Part shown: positions 1 through 10,573 of the stretch, piece by piece
Layout: the number at the start of each line of letters is the position of its first letter
Numbering within the stretch: position 1 is the stretch's first letter
Origin: Labrys wisconsinensis
GTDB lineage: Bacteria; Pseudomonadota; Alphaproteobacteria; Rhizobiales; Labraceae
DNA: 64,000 nucleotides
Direction: 5' to 3'
Assembly: GCF_030814995.1 (NCBI RefSeq)
Contig: NZ_JAUSVX010000002.1
Coordinates: 124,001 to 188,000, forward strand
Translations under genes and position numbers: made by a program
Notes under the pieces: model-generated
What the model was told of the DNA's origin: nothing
The model's database searches: none
Seen by the model: the letters and a program-made list of their open reading frames with translations, nothing else

Positions 1-41
1 TTATCCCGTGGATTGAGCCGGCGGTCGATGAATTGCGGCAT
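1..41 (-). CDS. yeaH: YeaH/YhbH (DUF444) family protein, 5' end only
   Basis: Only the first 13 codons lie in the window, reading MPQFIDRRLNPRD from the ATG at 41. This is nearly the start of E. coli YeaH, and prkA is normally followed by a DUF444 gene and spoVR. The start is 19 nt beyond the prkA stop on the same strand, with a purine-rich AGGGCAGTGAG just upstream, so it is the second gene of a prkA operon. YeaH-type proteins contain a von Willebrand-like domain and act together with the PrkA kinase in stress and starvation responses. The rest of the gene is off the left edge. The call rests on a short N-terminus plus context. Confidence 0.75.
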   Translation of the reverse strand, partial: MPQFIDRRLNPRD

Positions 42-60
42 GGTCGATACTCACTGCCCT

Positions 61-2070
61 TCACCCGGCCTTGTTGACCCGCATGTACCATTCAACCAGC
101 CGGCGGACCTGCCGTTCCGTGTAGCCGCGCGTCATCATCCGCTTGAGGAAGTCGGCGTGCTGCTTCTCGGTCTTCGAGTCCTTCTTGGTGCCGAAGCTGA
201 TGATCGGCAGAAGGTCCTCGACCTGGCTGAACATGCGCTTCTCGATGACCTCCCTGATCTTCTCGTAGCTGGTCCAGGACGGGTTGCGCCCCTGATTGCC
301 CGCCCGGGCCCGCAGGGCGAACTTGACGATCTCGTTGCGGAAGTCCTTGGGATTGGCGATGCCGGCCGGCTTCTCGATCTTGGAGAGCTCGCCGTCGAGG
401 ATCTGGCGGTCGAACACCTGGCCGGTGTCGGCGTCCTTGAAGTCCTGCTCCTCGATCCAGGCGTCGGCATAGGCGATGTAGCGGTCGAACAGGTTCTGGC
501 CGTACTCGCTGTAGGATTCGATATAGGCCTTCTGGATCTCGCGGCCGATGAACTCGGCATAGCGCGGCGCCAGGGCCGACTTGATGAAGTCGAGATAGCG
601 CTGCTCGACCTCCTTGGGGTACTGCTCGCGCTTGAGCGCCTGCTCGAGCACATACATCAGGTGCACGGGGTCGGCGGCGATCTCCTCGGTGTCGTAGTTG
701 AAGGTCTCGGACAGCACCTTGAAGGCGAAGCGCGTCGAGATGCCGGTCATGCCCTCGGACACGCCGGCCGCCTCGCGATATTCCTGGATCGACTTGGCCT
801 TCGGGTCCGTGTCCTTCAGGTTGTCGCCGTTGTAGACCCGCATCTTGGAGAAGAGCGGCGAGTTCTGGTGCTCCTTGAGGCGCGAGAGCACGCAGAAGCG
901 GCTGAGGATCTCCAGCACCTCCGGCGCGCAGGGGGCGTCGCTGAGCTCGCTGCCTTCCAGCAGCTTGGCGTAGATCATCGCCTCCTCGTTGACGCGCAGG
1001 CAGTAGGGGACCTTGACCACGCAGATGCGGTCGAGGAAGGCCTCGTTGTTCTTGTTGTTCTTGAACTGCTCCCATTCCGATTCGTTGGAATGGGCGAGGA
1101 CGATGCCCTGGAAGGGCAGGCCGCCGATATTCTCCGTGCCGGCGTAGTTTCCCTCCTGCGTCGCGGTCAGCAGGGGGTGCAGCACCTTGATCGGCGCCTT
1201 GAACATCTCGACGAACTCGAGCAGGCCCTGCGTGGTGCGGTTGAGGCCGCCGGAATAGCTGTAGGCGTCCGGATCGTTCTGGGCGTAGTGCTCGAGCTTG
1301 CGGATGTCGATCTTGCCGACCAGGGCGGAGATGTCCTGGTTGTTCTCGTCGCCCGGCTCGGTCTTGGCGACGTTGATCTGGCGCAGCTTGGAGGGGTAGA
1401 GCCGCACCACGGAGAACTTGGAGATGTCGCCGTCGAACTGGTCGAGCCGCTTGGCGGCCCAGGGCGAGCAGATGCCGGTCAGGCGGCGGCGGGCGATGCC
1501 GTAATGGCTCTCCAGGACCTCGCCCATCGTCTCCGGCTTGAACAGGCCGAGGGGCGATTCGAAGATCGGGCTGATCTCGTTGCCGGCGGCCAGCACGTAG
1601 ATCGGCTGCGTCTCCATCAGCTGCTTCAGCCGCTCGGCCAGCGAGGACTTGCCGCCGCCGACCGGGCCGAGGAGGTAGAGGATCTGCTTGCGCTCCTCCA
1701 GCCCCTGCGCCGCATGCTGGAAATAGCTGACCACGCGCTGGATCGTGTCCTCCATGCCGAAAAAGCCGGTCATGGTCGGATAGATCTTGATTGTCCTGTT
1801 CAGGAAGATCCGGCCCAGGCGCAGATCCGTGCTGGTATCGAGCACGATCGGTTCGCCGATGGCGGAGACCATCCGTTCGGCTGCCGTTGCATACATCCCG
1901 GGATTATCTCGGCAGCCCGCAAGGTAATCCGTGAGGCTCATGAACTCTCGTCTCTCCCGCTCATAGGCGGATGAGAAGAGGTTGAATATTTCAGCACTCT
2001 TCGGTGATGAAACAGCGATCGAATCAACAATACTTGACTGGACCAAGCCGGACGCCGCCTTGGTATTCAT
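61..2070 (-). CDS. prkA: PrkA-type serine protein kinase
   Basis: The 669-residue product has the PrkA layout: an N-terminal AAA-like ATPase region and a C-terminal kinase-like region. The Walker A loop GPVGGGKSS is at about residues 135-143, preceded by the family-typical HAAQGLEERKQILYLLG stretch. The ATG at 2070 follows a clear GGAGGT ribosome binding site. Length is close to E. coli YeaG (about 640), with roughly 25 extra N-terminal residues. PrkA kinases are cytoplasmic and work with YeaH and SpoVR, and the yeaH start follows directly. A sequence matching the CtrA consensus lies 58-74 bp upstream of the start on the same strand, which would place this operon under the cell-cycle regulator. 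Confidence 0.93.
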   Translation of the reverse strand: MNTKAASGLVQSSIVDSIAVSSPKSAEIFNLFSSAYERERREFMSLTDYLAGCRDNPGMYATAAERMVSAIGEPIVLDTSTDLRLGRIFLNRTIKIYPTMTGFFGMEDTIQRVVSYFQHAAQGLEERKQILYLLGPVGGGKSSLAERLKQLMETQPIYVLAAGNEISPIFESPLGLFKPETMGEVLESHYGIARRRLTGICSPWAAKRLDQFDGDISKFSVVRLYPSKLRQINVAKTEPGDENNQDISALVGKIDIRKLEHYAQNDPDAYSYSGGLNRTTQGLLEFVEMFKAPIKVLHPLLTATQEGNYAGTENIGGLPFQGIVLAHSNESEWEQFKNNKNNEAFLDRICVVKVPYCLRVNEEAMIYAKLLEGSELSDAPCAPEVLEILSRFCVLSRLKEHQNSPLFSKMRVYNGDNLKDTDPKAKSIQEYREAAGVSEGMTGISTRFAFKVLSETFNYDTEEIAADPVHLMYVLEQALKREQYPKEVEQRYLDFIKSALAPRYAEFIGREIQKAYIESYSEYGQNLFDRYIAYADAWIEEQDFKDADTGQVFDRQILDGELSKIEKPAGIANPKDFRNEIVKFALRARAGNQGRNPSWTSYEKIREVIEKRMFSQVEDLLPIISFGTKKDSKTEKQHADFLKRMMTRGYTERQVRRLVEWYMRVNKAG

Positions 2071-2127
2071 TGAGAACCTCCAATGCGATCAGTATATCTA
2101 CCGTTGCTAACAGGCTGGGCTTGAATC

Positions 2128-2144
2128 GTTAACGAATGGTTAAC
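2128..2144 (-). promoter_or_regulatory. CtrA-type binding box upstream of prkA
   Basis: Read toward prkA, the site is TTAACCATTCGTTAAC. It satisfies both published forms of the CtrA consensus: TTAA-N7-TTAAC and the half-site TTAACCAT. It is an imperfect palindrome built from two GTTAAC hexamers separated by GAATG. It lies about 58 bp upstream of the prkA ATG, where a response regulator could contact RNA polymerase. That CtrA binds here is an inference. Confidence 0.6.
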
Positions 2145-2496
2145 ACAACATTAAAAGCAGTCCCTGCCTGAGACTTTTGCTGTTGTAGGATAGCATTTTT
2201 CACACAGTTCGAATTGGAGACTGTGCGTATTGTCACGACTCTATTGCAGCAGGCGCTTGCGCGCCATGGCGCGCGGCAACGGGACGCACCGGCGGCCGGG
2301 CCGGCCGGGTTCGGCACCGCCGGTACGGCCGCCGGTTCCGGGCGGGCGTGGCCGCATCGCGGCCGGGCCTGGCGGGAAATCGGGTAATCCGTTGAAAAAT
2401 CACCCGAAGATGTCCACCTAAAGCATCGGCGGGGACATGGTGCGGCCGGCCGGAATGGTCTAGAAGGGCACACCAGAATCGGTCAGAGGCCGTGCA
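2145..2496. other. Intergenic region between divergent prkA and gyrA
   Basis: This stretch of about 350 bp separates the prkA control region from gyrA. Its left third is AT-richer than the surroundings and should hold the promoters of both genes. The part from about 2250 to 2390 is very GC-rich and contains many short CCGG/GGCC runs without a convincing hairpin. No coding potential, RNA gene or repeat shared with the rest of the window was recognised. Confidence 0.5.
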
Positions 2497-5217
2497 TTGA
2501 CTGACGAGAACGACAAGCGCCCGGGCGACGGCGAGCCGTCCGAGATCCGGTCCGTTTCCATCACCGACGAAATGCGCCGCAGCTATCTCGACTACGCCAT
2601 GAGCGTGATCGTGAGCCGCGCCTTGCCGGACGCCCGCGACGGGCTGAAGCCGGTGCACCGGCGCATCATCTATTCCATGTACGAGAACGGGCACACGCCC
2701 GAGAAGAAATACGTCAAGTCCGCCAACATCGTCGGCGCCGTCATGGGTCAGTACCACCCGCATGGCGACCAGGCGATCTATTTTGCGCTGGTGCGCATGG
2801 CGCAGTTCTTCTCGATGCGGCTGATGCTGGTCGACGGGCAGGGCAATTTCGGCTCGGTCGACGGCGACATGCCGGCGGCCATGCGCTACACCGAATCGCG
2901 CATGTCCAAGGCGGCGGTGGCGCTGATCGACGACATCGACAAGGACACGGTCGATTTCCAGGACAACTACGACGGCACCAGGCAGGAGCCCACCGTCCTG
3001 CCGGCGCAGTTCCCCAACCTCCTGGTCAACGGGGCGGGCGGCATCGCGGTCGGCATGGCCACCAACATCCCGCCGCACAATCTCGGCGAAGTCGTCGACG
3101 CGTGCCTGGCCTATATCGAGAATCCCGGCATCACCATCGACGAATTGACGGAGATCATCCCCGGGCCGGACTTTCCCACCGGTGCCCAGATCATCGGGCG
3201 CAGCGGCATCCGCGCCGCCTACCAGACCGGCCGCGGCTCGATCATCATGCGCGCCACGGCGGCGGTGGAGGAGATCCGCCGGGACCGCGAGGCCATCGTC
3301 GTCACCGAGCTGCCCTACCAGGTCAACAAGGCGACGCTGCAGGAAAACATCGCCGAGCTCGTGCGCGACAAGCGGCTCGAGGGCATCTCCGACGTGCGCG
3401 ACGAGTCCGACCGCAAGGGCATGCGCCTGGTGATCGAGCTCAAGCGCGACGCGGTCGGCGACGTGGTGCTGAACCAGCTCTACCGCTTCACCCAGCTGCA
3501 GACCAATTTCGGCTGCAACATGGTGGCGCTCAACGGCGGCAAGCCGGAGGTGCTCAACCTCAAGGACTTCATCACCGCCTTCGTCGACTTCCGCGAGGAG
3601 GTGATCTCGCGGCGCACCAAGTTCCTGCTCAACAAGGCTCGCGACCGCGCCCATATCCTGTGCGGCCTCGCCACCGCCGTCGCCAATATCGACGAGGTGA
3701 TCCGCATCATCCGCACCAGCCCGGATCCGAACGTGGCGCGCGAGGCGCTGATGGGGCGCGACTGGCCGACCGGCGACATCGCGCCGCTGATCCTGCTGGT
3801 GGACGATCCCAAGCACCCGATGAACCCGGACGGCACCTATCGCCTGTCGGAAGCGCAGGCGCGCGCCATCCTCGACCTGCGCCTCGCCCGCCTGACGGCT
3901 CTGGGCCGCGACGAGATCGGCGAGGAGCTGCAGAAGCTCGCCGACCAGATCCGCGACTATCTCGACATCCTGCGCTCGCGCGCCCGGATCATGGGCATCG
4001 TCCGCAGCGAGCTGGAGGCGATCAAGGCGGCGCACGCGACGCCGCGCCTGACCCAGATCCTCGATTCCGACGCCGATTTCGAGGACGAGGATCTGATCCA
4101 GCGCGAGGACATGGTGGTGACGGTCAGCCATGCCGGCTACGTCAAGCGCGTGCCGCTCTCCACCTACCGGGCGCAGCGGCGCGGCGGCAAGGGCCGGGCC
4201 GGCATGCAGACCCGCGAGGAGGATTTCGTCACCCGCCTGTTCGTGGCCAACACCCACACGCCGGTGCTGTTCTTCTCCTCCAAGGGGCGCGTCTACAAGG
4301 AGAAGGTCTGGCGCCTGCCGCTGGCCACGCCCCAGGGGCGCGGCAAGGCGCTGATCAACCTCCTGCCGATCGAGGGCGACGAGCGGATCACCTCGATCAT
4401 GCCGCTGCCGGAGGACGAGAACTCCTGGTCGACGCTGCACATCATGTTCGCCACCAGCTCCGGCTCGGTGCGGCGCAACGACCTGTCCGACTTCGTGCAG
4501 GTCAACCGCGCCGGCAAGATCGCCATGAAGCTGGAGGAAGGCGAGCAGATCTGCGACGTCTCCATCTGCACCGAGAGCGACGACATCGTGCTGACCACGG
4601 CCGAGGGCCAGTGCATCCGCTTCCCCGTCGGCGAGGTGCGGGTGTTCAAGGGCCGCGATTCCATGGGCGTGCGCGGCATCCGCCTGGAGGAGGGCGACAC
4701 CATCATCTCCATGGCGGTGATCCGCCACATGGAGATCACGCCGGAGGAGCGCGCCACCTATTTCCGCATGCGCCGGGCGGTGCTGGGCGAGGCGGAGAGC
4801 GGCGAAGCGGAGAATGGCGAGGAGGAGGCCGCGGGCCCGGTCGAGATCTCGACCGAGCGCTATGCCGAGCTCTCGGCGGCCGAGCAGTTCATCCTCACCG
4901 TCTCGGAGAACGGCTACGGCAAGCGCACCTCGGCCTTCGAGTACCGGATCACCGGACGCGGCGGCAAGGGCATCGTCGCCATGGCGGTGAACGAGCGCAA
5001 CGGACCGCTGGTCTCGTCCTGGCCGGTGGAGCCCTCCGACCAGATCATGCTGGTCACCGACGGCGGCCAGCTGATCCGCTGCCCGGTGGAAGGCATCCGC
5101 GTCGTCAGCCGCGGCTCGCAGGGCGTGATCGTCTTCAACACCGCCGAGGGCGAGCGCGTGGTCTCGGTCGAGCGCATCAGCGACGACGGCGAGGAGGACG
5201 AGCCGGCGACGGAGTGA
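2497..5217 (+). CDS. gyrA: DNA gyrase subunit A
   Basis: The 906-residue protein is the breaking-rejoining subunit of gyrase. The catalytic tyrosine is Y131 in [10 protein letters not shown]. The GyrA box QRRGGKG near residue 560 identifies gyrase rather than topoisomerase IV. An acidic insertion of about 30 residues near 765-795 interrupts the C-terminal beta-pinwheel and the tail is acidic. The only in-frame start near the conserved N-terminus is TTG at 2497, because a GTG at 2492 runs into TGA. The quinolone-resistance-determining region is unusual: the positions equal to E. coli Ser83 and Asp87 are Gln92 and Phe96, and Phe104 occupies the E. coli Pro95 position. The gene stands alone, with a minus-strand terminator pair beyond its end. 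Confidence 0.97.
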   Translation: MTDENDKRPGDGEPSEIRSVSITDEMRRSYLDYAMSVIVSRALPDARDGLKPVHRRIIYSMYENGHTPEKKYVKSANIVGAVMGQYHPHGDQAIYFALVRMAQFFSMRLMLVDGQGNFGSVDGDMPAAMRYTESRMSKAAVALIDDIDKDTVDFQDNYDGTRQEPTVLPAQFPNLLVNGAGGIAVGMATNIPPHNLGEVVDACLAYIENPGITIDELTEIIPGPDFPTGAQIIGRSGIRAAYQTGRGSIIMRATAAVEEIRRDREAIVVTELPYQVNKATLQENIAELVRDKRLEGISDVRDESDRKGMRLVIELKRDAVGDVVLNQLYRFTQLQTNFGCNMVALNGGKPEVLNLKDFITAFVDFREEVISRRTKFLLNKARDRAHILCGLATAVANIDEVIRIIRTSPDPNVAREALMGRDWPTGDIAPLILLVDDPKHPMNPDGTYRLSEAQARAILDLRLARLTALGRDEIGEELQKLADQIRDYLDILRSRARIMGIVRSELEAIKAAHATPRLTQILDSDADFEDEDLIQREDMVVTVSHAGYVKRVPLSTYRAQRRGGKGRAGMQTREEDFVTRLFVANTHTPVLFFSSKGRVYKEKVWRLPLATPQGRGKALINLLPIEGDERITSIMPLPEDENSWSTLHIMFATSSGSVRRNDLSDFVQVNRAGKIAMKLEEGEQICDVSICTESDDIVLTTAEGQCIRFPVGEVRVFKGRDSMGVRGIRLEEGDTIISMAVIRHMEITPEERATYFRMRRAVLGEAESGEAENGEEEAAGPVEISTERYAELSAAEQFILTVSENGYGKRTSAFEYRITGRGGKGIVAMAVNERNGPLVSSWPVEPSDQIMLVTDGGQLIRCPVEGIRVVSRGSQGVIVFNTAEGERVVSVERISDDGEEDEPATE

Positions 5218-5234
5218 GTCGGCGGCCTGTCAAG

Positions 5235-5310
5235 AAAAAAGCCCGGTCGCCTTGCGGCGCCGCGGCTCGTTCAAGAAAGAAAAAAGCGCGGTCGCCTTGC
5301 GGCGCCGCGC
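5235..5310 (-). terminator. Tandem duplicated rho-independent terminator (minus strand)
   Basis: Two 30-bp copies at 5235-5264 and 5280-5309 (45-bp period) differ at one position. Read on the minus strand, the first copy met folds with outer arms GCGCGG/CCGCGC and an inner CGCC/GGCG stem with a four-base loop, followed by six T residues. The second copy folds similarly with an imperfect outer stem and also ends in six T. They lie downstream of the minus-strand gene at 5411-5698 and face the end of gyrA. Confidence 0.75.
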
Positions 5311-5410
5311 TTGGAGTGCCGGGCTTGGGGTCAGACTGCGTGGGGGCCCGGGATCTTGGAGATCGGCGGAACTACGCGCGAGGCCGCGAAAAGTTCCATG
5401 CCTGCGTCAA

Positions 5411-5698
5411 TTAGTCTCCCAGCCTGACGCGGACCAGGATGGTCTCGCCGGGCTTTTCGAAAACCTGGATCAGCGCGCCGGTACGGGCCTTGGCCCGTTC
5501 GACGTCATCCATCGGCGCCGTGGCGCACGCGGCCATCAGCGAGCCGAGGCTGCAGCGGGACGCGGCTTCCGCCACGTCGAGGCGATCGCCGCGGGCGGCC
5601 GCGACCGGGGTGGGGACCTTGGCCATGTCGAGAAGCGAGGCCGCGGCCAGAACGAACAACCCACCACCGACCGCCAAAACGGAACGACGGGGTCTCAT
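5411..5698 (-). CDS. Small exported or membrane-anchored protein of unknown function
   Basis: This 95-residue product is not recognised. It begins MRPRRSVLAVGGGLFVLAAAS, a positively charged start followed by a hydrophobic stretch that fits a signal peptide or a single membrane anchor. The remainder is soluble, has two cysteines near residues 49 and 58, and ends in a short strand-like VFEKPGETILVRVRLGD, suggesting a small periplasmic protein. The gene is monocistronic on the minus strand with two tandem terminators after its stop and an AT-richer upstream region. It could instead be a spurious frame, but the signal-like N-terminus and the terminators argue for a real gene. Confidence 0.6.
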   Translation of the reverse strand: MRPRRSVLAVGGGLFVLAAASLLDMAKVPTPVAAARGDRLDVAEAASRCSLGSLMAACATAPMDDVERAKARTGALIQVFEKPGETILVRVRLGD

Positions 5699-5965
5699 AT
5701 TTTTCGTCTCCCTGACGACTTCTTCAATTTGGACGAGATGTTACACTGTTTCCGATCTGTTCATTCTCAAACTTTCGTGAGCTTGACTGTGTCTTTTGGC
5801 ACACATCGGTTGGGCCGGTAACGACTTGATAACAAACGCCGTGGGCGGGGATATGTTCCATGCGGAACGCGCGCCGTGCCGTGCCCGGCGGATCGCCTGC
5901 GCGCGCCCCGGCTTGCGCCGCGCCGGCCGGGCCTGTAACCCCTGTTCCATGACGAAAGCGTCGCG

Positions 5966-6466
5966 ATGAACGCCTCCCGTACCGCCTTCTATGCCGGTTC
6001 CTTCGATCCGCTGACCAATGGCCATGTCGACGTGATCCGCCACGCCTGCGCCGTCGCCGACCGCCTGGTGGTGGCGATCGGCGTGCATGCCGGCAAGACG
6101 CCGCTGTTCTCCGCCGAGGAGCGGGCCGAGATGATCCGCGAGGATTGCGGGCCGGTGACCGGACGGACGGCGCTCGAGGTCATCACCTTCGCCGACCTCG
6201 CGGTCGATGCCGCCCGCCGCGTCGGCGCCAGCCTGCTGATCCGGGGCCTGCGCGACGGCACCGACCTCGACTACGAGATGCAGATGGCCGGCATGAACGC
6301 GGCGCTGGCGCCGGAGATCCAGACGGTGTTCCTGCCGTCCTCGCCGATCGTCCGCCCCATCACCGCCACGCTCGTGCGCCAGATCGCCGCCATGGGCGGC
6401 GACGTCTCGGGCTTCGTGCCCGCCGGCGTGCTGCGCCGCCTGAAATCGCGCTTCCCCAGGTCCTAG
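5966..6466 (+). CDS. coaD: Pantetheine-phosphate adenylyltransferase
   Basis: The enzyme transfers AMP from ATP to 4'-phosphopantetheine, the penultimate step of coenzyme A synthesis in the cytoplasm. The 166-residue length is normal. The nucleotidyltransferase signature [11 protein letters not shown] is at residues 10-20, with the TNGH form of the (T/H)xGH motif at 17-20, and [17 protein letters not shown] is the conserved central block. In the C-terminal ATP-binding motif, [16 protein letters not shown] replaces the more common ISSSLVREI form. The gene lies 47 nt upstream of a cyclophilin gene in the same direction, as in many alphaproteobacteria. Confidence 0.96.
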   Translation: MNASRTAFYAGSFDPLTNGHVDVIRHACAVADRLVVAIGVHAGKTPLFSAEERAEMIREDCGPVTGRTALEVITFADLAVDAARRVGASLLIRGLRDGTDLDYEMQMAGMNAALAPEIQTVFLPSSPIVRPITATLVRQIAAMGGDVSGFVPAGVLRRLKSRFPRS

Positions 6467-6513
6467 GATCTGGTCATCCATGGTGGGCCCCCAGCGGCCC
6501 GAGGAGACATCCC

Positions 6514-7053
6514 GTGCTTCGCATCCTTTCCGCCGCCGCCCTGGCGCTCTCGCTCGCGCTGGCCGGCCATTCCGCATCCGCCGCGCAGCTCGACCCGCAG
6601 AACACGGTCTATCTCGACACCAAGTACGGCCGCGTCGTCATCAAGCTGCGGCCCGACCTCGCGCCCAAGCATGTCGAGCGGATCAAGGCGCTGGTGAAGC
6701 GCCACTTCTACGACGGCATCGTATTCCATCGGGTGATCGACGGCTTCATGGCCCAGACCGGCGATCCCACCGGCACCGGCACCGGCGGCTCGGACCTGCC
6801 GGACCTGCCGGCCGAATTCTCCAAGGAGCCGTTCGTGCGCGGCACACTCGGCATGGCGCGCTCGCAGGACCCGAACTCGGCCAACAGCCAGTTCTTCATC
6901 ATGTTCGCCGACGGCTCCTTCCTGAACGGCCAGTACACGGTGTTCGGCCAGGTGGTCTCGGGCATGGAGGCCGTCGACAAGATCAAGCGCGGCGAGCCGG
7001 TGCAGAATCCGGACAAGATCCTCAAGATGCGCCTGGCCGCCGACGCCAAGTGA
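6514..7053 (+). CDS. ppiA: Periplasmic cyclophilin-type peptidyl-prolyl cis-trans isomerase
   Basis: The GTG at 6514 gives a 179-residue protein with a Sec signal peptide (hydrophobic core followed by SASA-A, cleavage near residue 23). A single cyclophilin domain follows. FHRVIDGFMAQTGDPTGTGTGG and the SANSQFFIMF block are the catalytic and cyclosporin-site segments, and the usual Gly-Gln-Tyr-Thr-Val-Phe-Gly block is present downstream. It should catalyse proline isomerisation during folding of exported proteins. An in-frame reading extends upstream through coaD but has no homology there. Many relatives have a second, cytoplasmic cyclophilin gene at this place; none is present here. A GC hairpin lies just after the stop. 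Confidence 0.93.
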   Translation: MLRILSAAALALSLALAGHSASAAQLDPQNTVYLDTKYGRVVIKLRPDLAPKHVERIKALVKRHFYDGIVFHRVIDGFMAQTGDPTGTGTGGSDLPDLPAEFSKEPFVRGTLGMARSQDPNSANSQFFIMFADGSFLNGQYTVFGQVVSGMEAVDKIKRGEPVQNPDKILKMRLAADAK

Positions 7054-7060
7054 TCCCGGC

Positions 7061-7084
7061 AGGGCTCGCAGGCCCGCGAGCCCT
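7061..7084 (+). terminator. Hairpin after the cyclophilin gene
   Basis: AGGGCTCGC pairs perfectly with GCGAGCCCT around a six-base loop, 7 nt after the ppiA stop. No T-run follows, so it may stabilise the 3' end or act only as a weak terminator. Confidence 0.45.
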
Positions 7085-7241
7085 GGGCGAGGCTTCGAGA
7101 TCGTGCGGGATTTCCGGGCCCGCGCCCATGGGCGCGGCGCGGAATTCCCGCCGGACGGCGCCGCCGGCCCGCGACAGGGTGGAAATGCGTCGCCGTATCG
7201 TGTAGAGACCCCGGCGAGTTTCGCTTCGGACATTTCTTTTC

Positions 7242-7631
7242 ATGCAGACCGTCCTTATCGTCATCCACCTGATGGTGGTGCTGGCGCTCGTCGTGGTTGT
7301 GCTTCTCCAGCGCTCGGAAGGGGGAGGGCTCGGCATCGGCGGCGGCAGCGGCGGCTTCATGACGGGGCGCGGGCAGGCCAACCTGCTCACCCGCACCACG
7401 GCCATACTCGCCGGCCTGTTCTTCCTGACCAGCCTGCTCCTGTCGATCCTGGCCGGCTATGGCGGCAGCTCGACCTCGCTGATCAACAGCGTGCCGCAGC
7501 AGCCGGCGCCCGCCGGCCAGTCCGCCCCGCCGCAGGGCACGATCCTCGACCAGCTCAAGGGCCCGCAGCAGCCGGCCCAGCCTGCGCCGCCGGCGGCCCC
7601 GACGGGTCCGCAGGTCCCGCAGTCGAAGTAA
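7242..7631 (+). CDS. secG: Preprotein translocase subunit SecG
   Basis: SecG is the small inner-membrane partner of SecYE. The 129-residue product has two hydrophobic helices (about residues 3-23 and 53-73) joined by the diagnostic cytoplasmic loop LLQRSEGGGLGIGGGSGG. The C-terminal 50 residues are a proline- and glutamine-rich tail, common in alphaproteobacterial SecG and of low complexity. It lies just upstream of pyrG, its usual neighbour in this group, and is followed by a hairpin with a T-rich tail, so the two genes may be transcribed separately. Confidence 0.95.
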   Translation: MQTVLIVIHLMVVLALVVVVLLQRSEGGGLGIGGGSGGFMTGRGQANLLTRTTAILAGLFFLTSLLLSILAGYGGSSTSLINSVPQQPAPAGQSAPPQGTILDQLKGPQQPAQPAPPAAPTGPQVPQSK

Positions 7632-9368
<1,737 letters not shown>

Positions 9369-9390
9369 GGCAGCGGGTCGTCCCGCTCCG

Positions 9391-9780
9391 TCACGCCGCC
9401 TGCAGCGCCCTGTCGTAGCGCAGGCGCGCTGCGATCACGTCCGCCATATGGGTTTCGGCCCAGCGGCTCAGCGCCTCGATCGGGGCGACCAGGGTCTGCC
9501 CGAGCGGGGCGATCGAATATTCCACCGTCACCGGCACGGTGGCGAAGGCGGCGCGGTGGATCAGCCCGTCGCGCTCCAATTCGCGCAGCGTCTGCGACAG
9601 CATCTTCTGCGAGATGCCCTCGATCTCGCGCCGGAGCTGATTGAAGCGCACCGGCCCCTCGGCCAGCCGCCCCAGCACCAGCACCGCCCATTTGTCGCCG
9701 ATGCGGTCGAGGATCTGCCGCGTCGGACATTGCGCGTCATAGGGATTGGGGCGCTTGGCGTCGGCGGGGCCCAGTTTCAT
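9391..9780 (-). CDS. HxlR-family transcriptional regulator
   Basis: This 129-residue winged helix-turn-helix protein has the HxlR signature: a cysteine near the N-terminus (AQCPTRQILDRIGDKWAVLVL), then FNQLRREIEGISQKMLSQTLRELERDGLI as the recognition helices and a wing ending VEYSIAPLGQTL. Family members often sense electrophiles or redox change through that cysteine and control a divergent oxidoreductase. An NAD(P)H-binding oxidoreductase starts 93 bp away in the opposite direction, so the interval 9781-9872 should contain both promoters and the operator. The target assignment is inferred from this arrangement. Confidence 0.9.
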   Translation of the reverse strand: MKLGPADAKRPNPYDAQCPTRQILDRIGDKWAVLVLGRLAEGPVRFNQLRREIEGISQKMLSQTLRELERDGLIHRAAFATVPVTVEYSIAPLGQTLVAPIEALSRWAETHMADVIAARLRYDRALQAA

Positions 9781-9872
9781 GGCGGTGACCTGCTCACTTG
9801 AAGGTGCTCTCTTTACATCCTAGTGCGGATTCGACAACTGGTCACCATTGGAAACTGATGGAGGACATCCTC

Positions 9873-10484
9873 ATGAAGGTCGCAGTGGTCGGAGCTTCGG
9901 GCCGCGCCGGTTCGGAAATCGTCGCGGAGCTGGTTCGCCGCGGGCACACGGTCACGGGCATCGCCCGCCACCCCGAGAAGATCGCCGATCTGCCGGGCGT
10001 CACCGCCAAGGCCGGGGACGTCAAGGACGGCGCCGCGCTCGCCGCGCTTCTCGAGGGCCATGACGCGGTCGTGACCGCGGTCATGTTCAGCGACAGCGAC
10101 CCGCAGACCCTGATCGGGGCGGTCAAGGCGTCGGGCGCCAAGCGCTATCTCGTGGTCGGCGGCGCCGGCAGCCTGGAGGTGGCGCCGGGCGTGCGCCTGA
10201 TCGACACGCCGGAATTCCCCGCGATCTACAAGACCGAGGCCTCGCGCGGCGCCGCCTTCCTCGACGCCTTGCGCGCCGAGCCGGCGCTCGACTGGACCTT
10301 CCTGTCGCCGTCGGCGCTGTTCTTCATCGGCGAGCGCACGGGCAAGTTCCGCCTCGGCGGCGACCAGCTCCTCGCCACGGCCGACGGCAAGAGCAGCATC
10401 TCCTACGCCGACTATGCCATCGCCCTGGTCGACGAGATCGAGAAGCCCGCCCATCGCCGCCGGCGCTTCACCGTCGGCTACTGA
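9873..10484 (+). CDS. NAD(P)H-binding oxidoreductase, atypical short-chain dehydrogenase type
   Basis: The 203-residue protein has an N-terminal Rossmann nucleotide-binding motif (MKVAVVGASGRAGSEIV) and the NAD(P)H-binding fold of the YwnB/BVR-B-like group, with GVTAKAGDVKDGAAL and KRYLVVGGAGSL as conserved blocks. It lacks a classical YxxxK catalytic pair in the usual position, typical of this group. The ATG at 9873 follows GGAGGA with good spacing; the frame is open further upstream without support. It is divergent from an HxlR regulator, a frequent pairing for redox-responsive control. The substrate is unknown. Confidence 0.87.
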   Translation: MKVAVVGASGRAGSEIVAELVRRGHTVTGIARHPEKIADLPGVTAKAGDVKDGAALAALLEGHDAVVTAVMFSDSDPQTLIGAVKASGAKRYLVVGGAGSLEVAPGVRLIDTPEFPAIYKTEASRGAAFLDALRAEPALDWTFLSPSALFFIGERTGKFRLGGDQLLATADGKSSISYADYAIALVDEIEKPAHRRRRFTVGY

Positions 10485-10573
10485 CCGACCGGCGGGGCGG
10501 CCGACGGAGCCGCCCTTGTCCGAATCGCGCGGCGGTGGCTCGCATGGTCCGCCCTTCTCGGAGCGCGGCATCC

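Noticed and set aside
2233-4728. Minus-strand open frame of 831 codons opposite gyrA
   Set aside because: It is antisense to an unambiguous gyrA and has no recognisable domain.
5235-5310. CRISPR-like or insertion-sequence-end repeat
   Set aside because: Two copies with a hairpin and T-run match terminators better. There are no spacers and no transposase.
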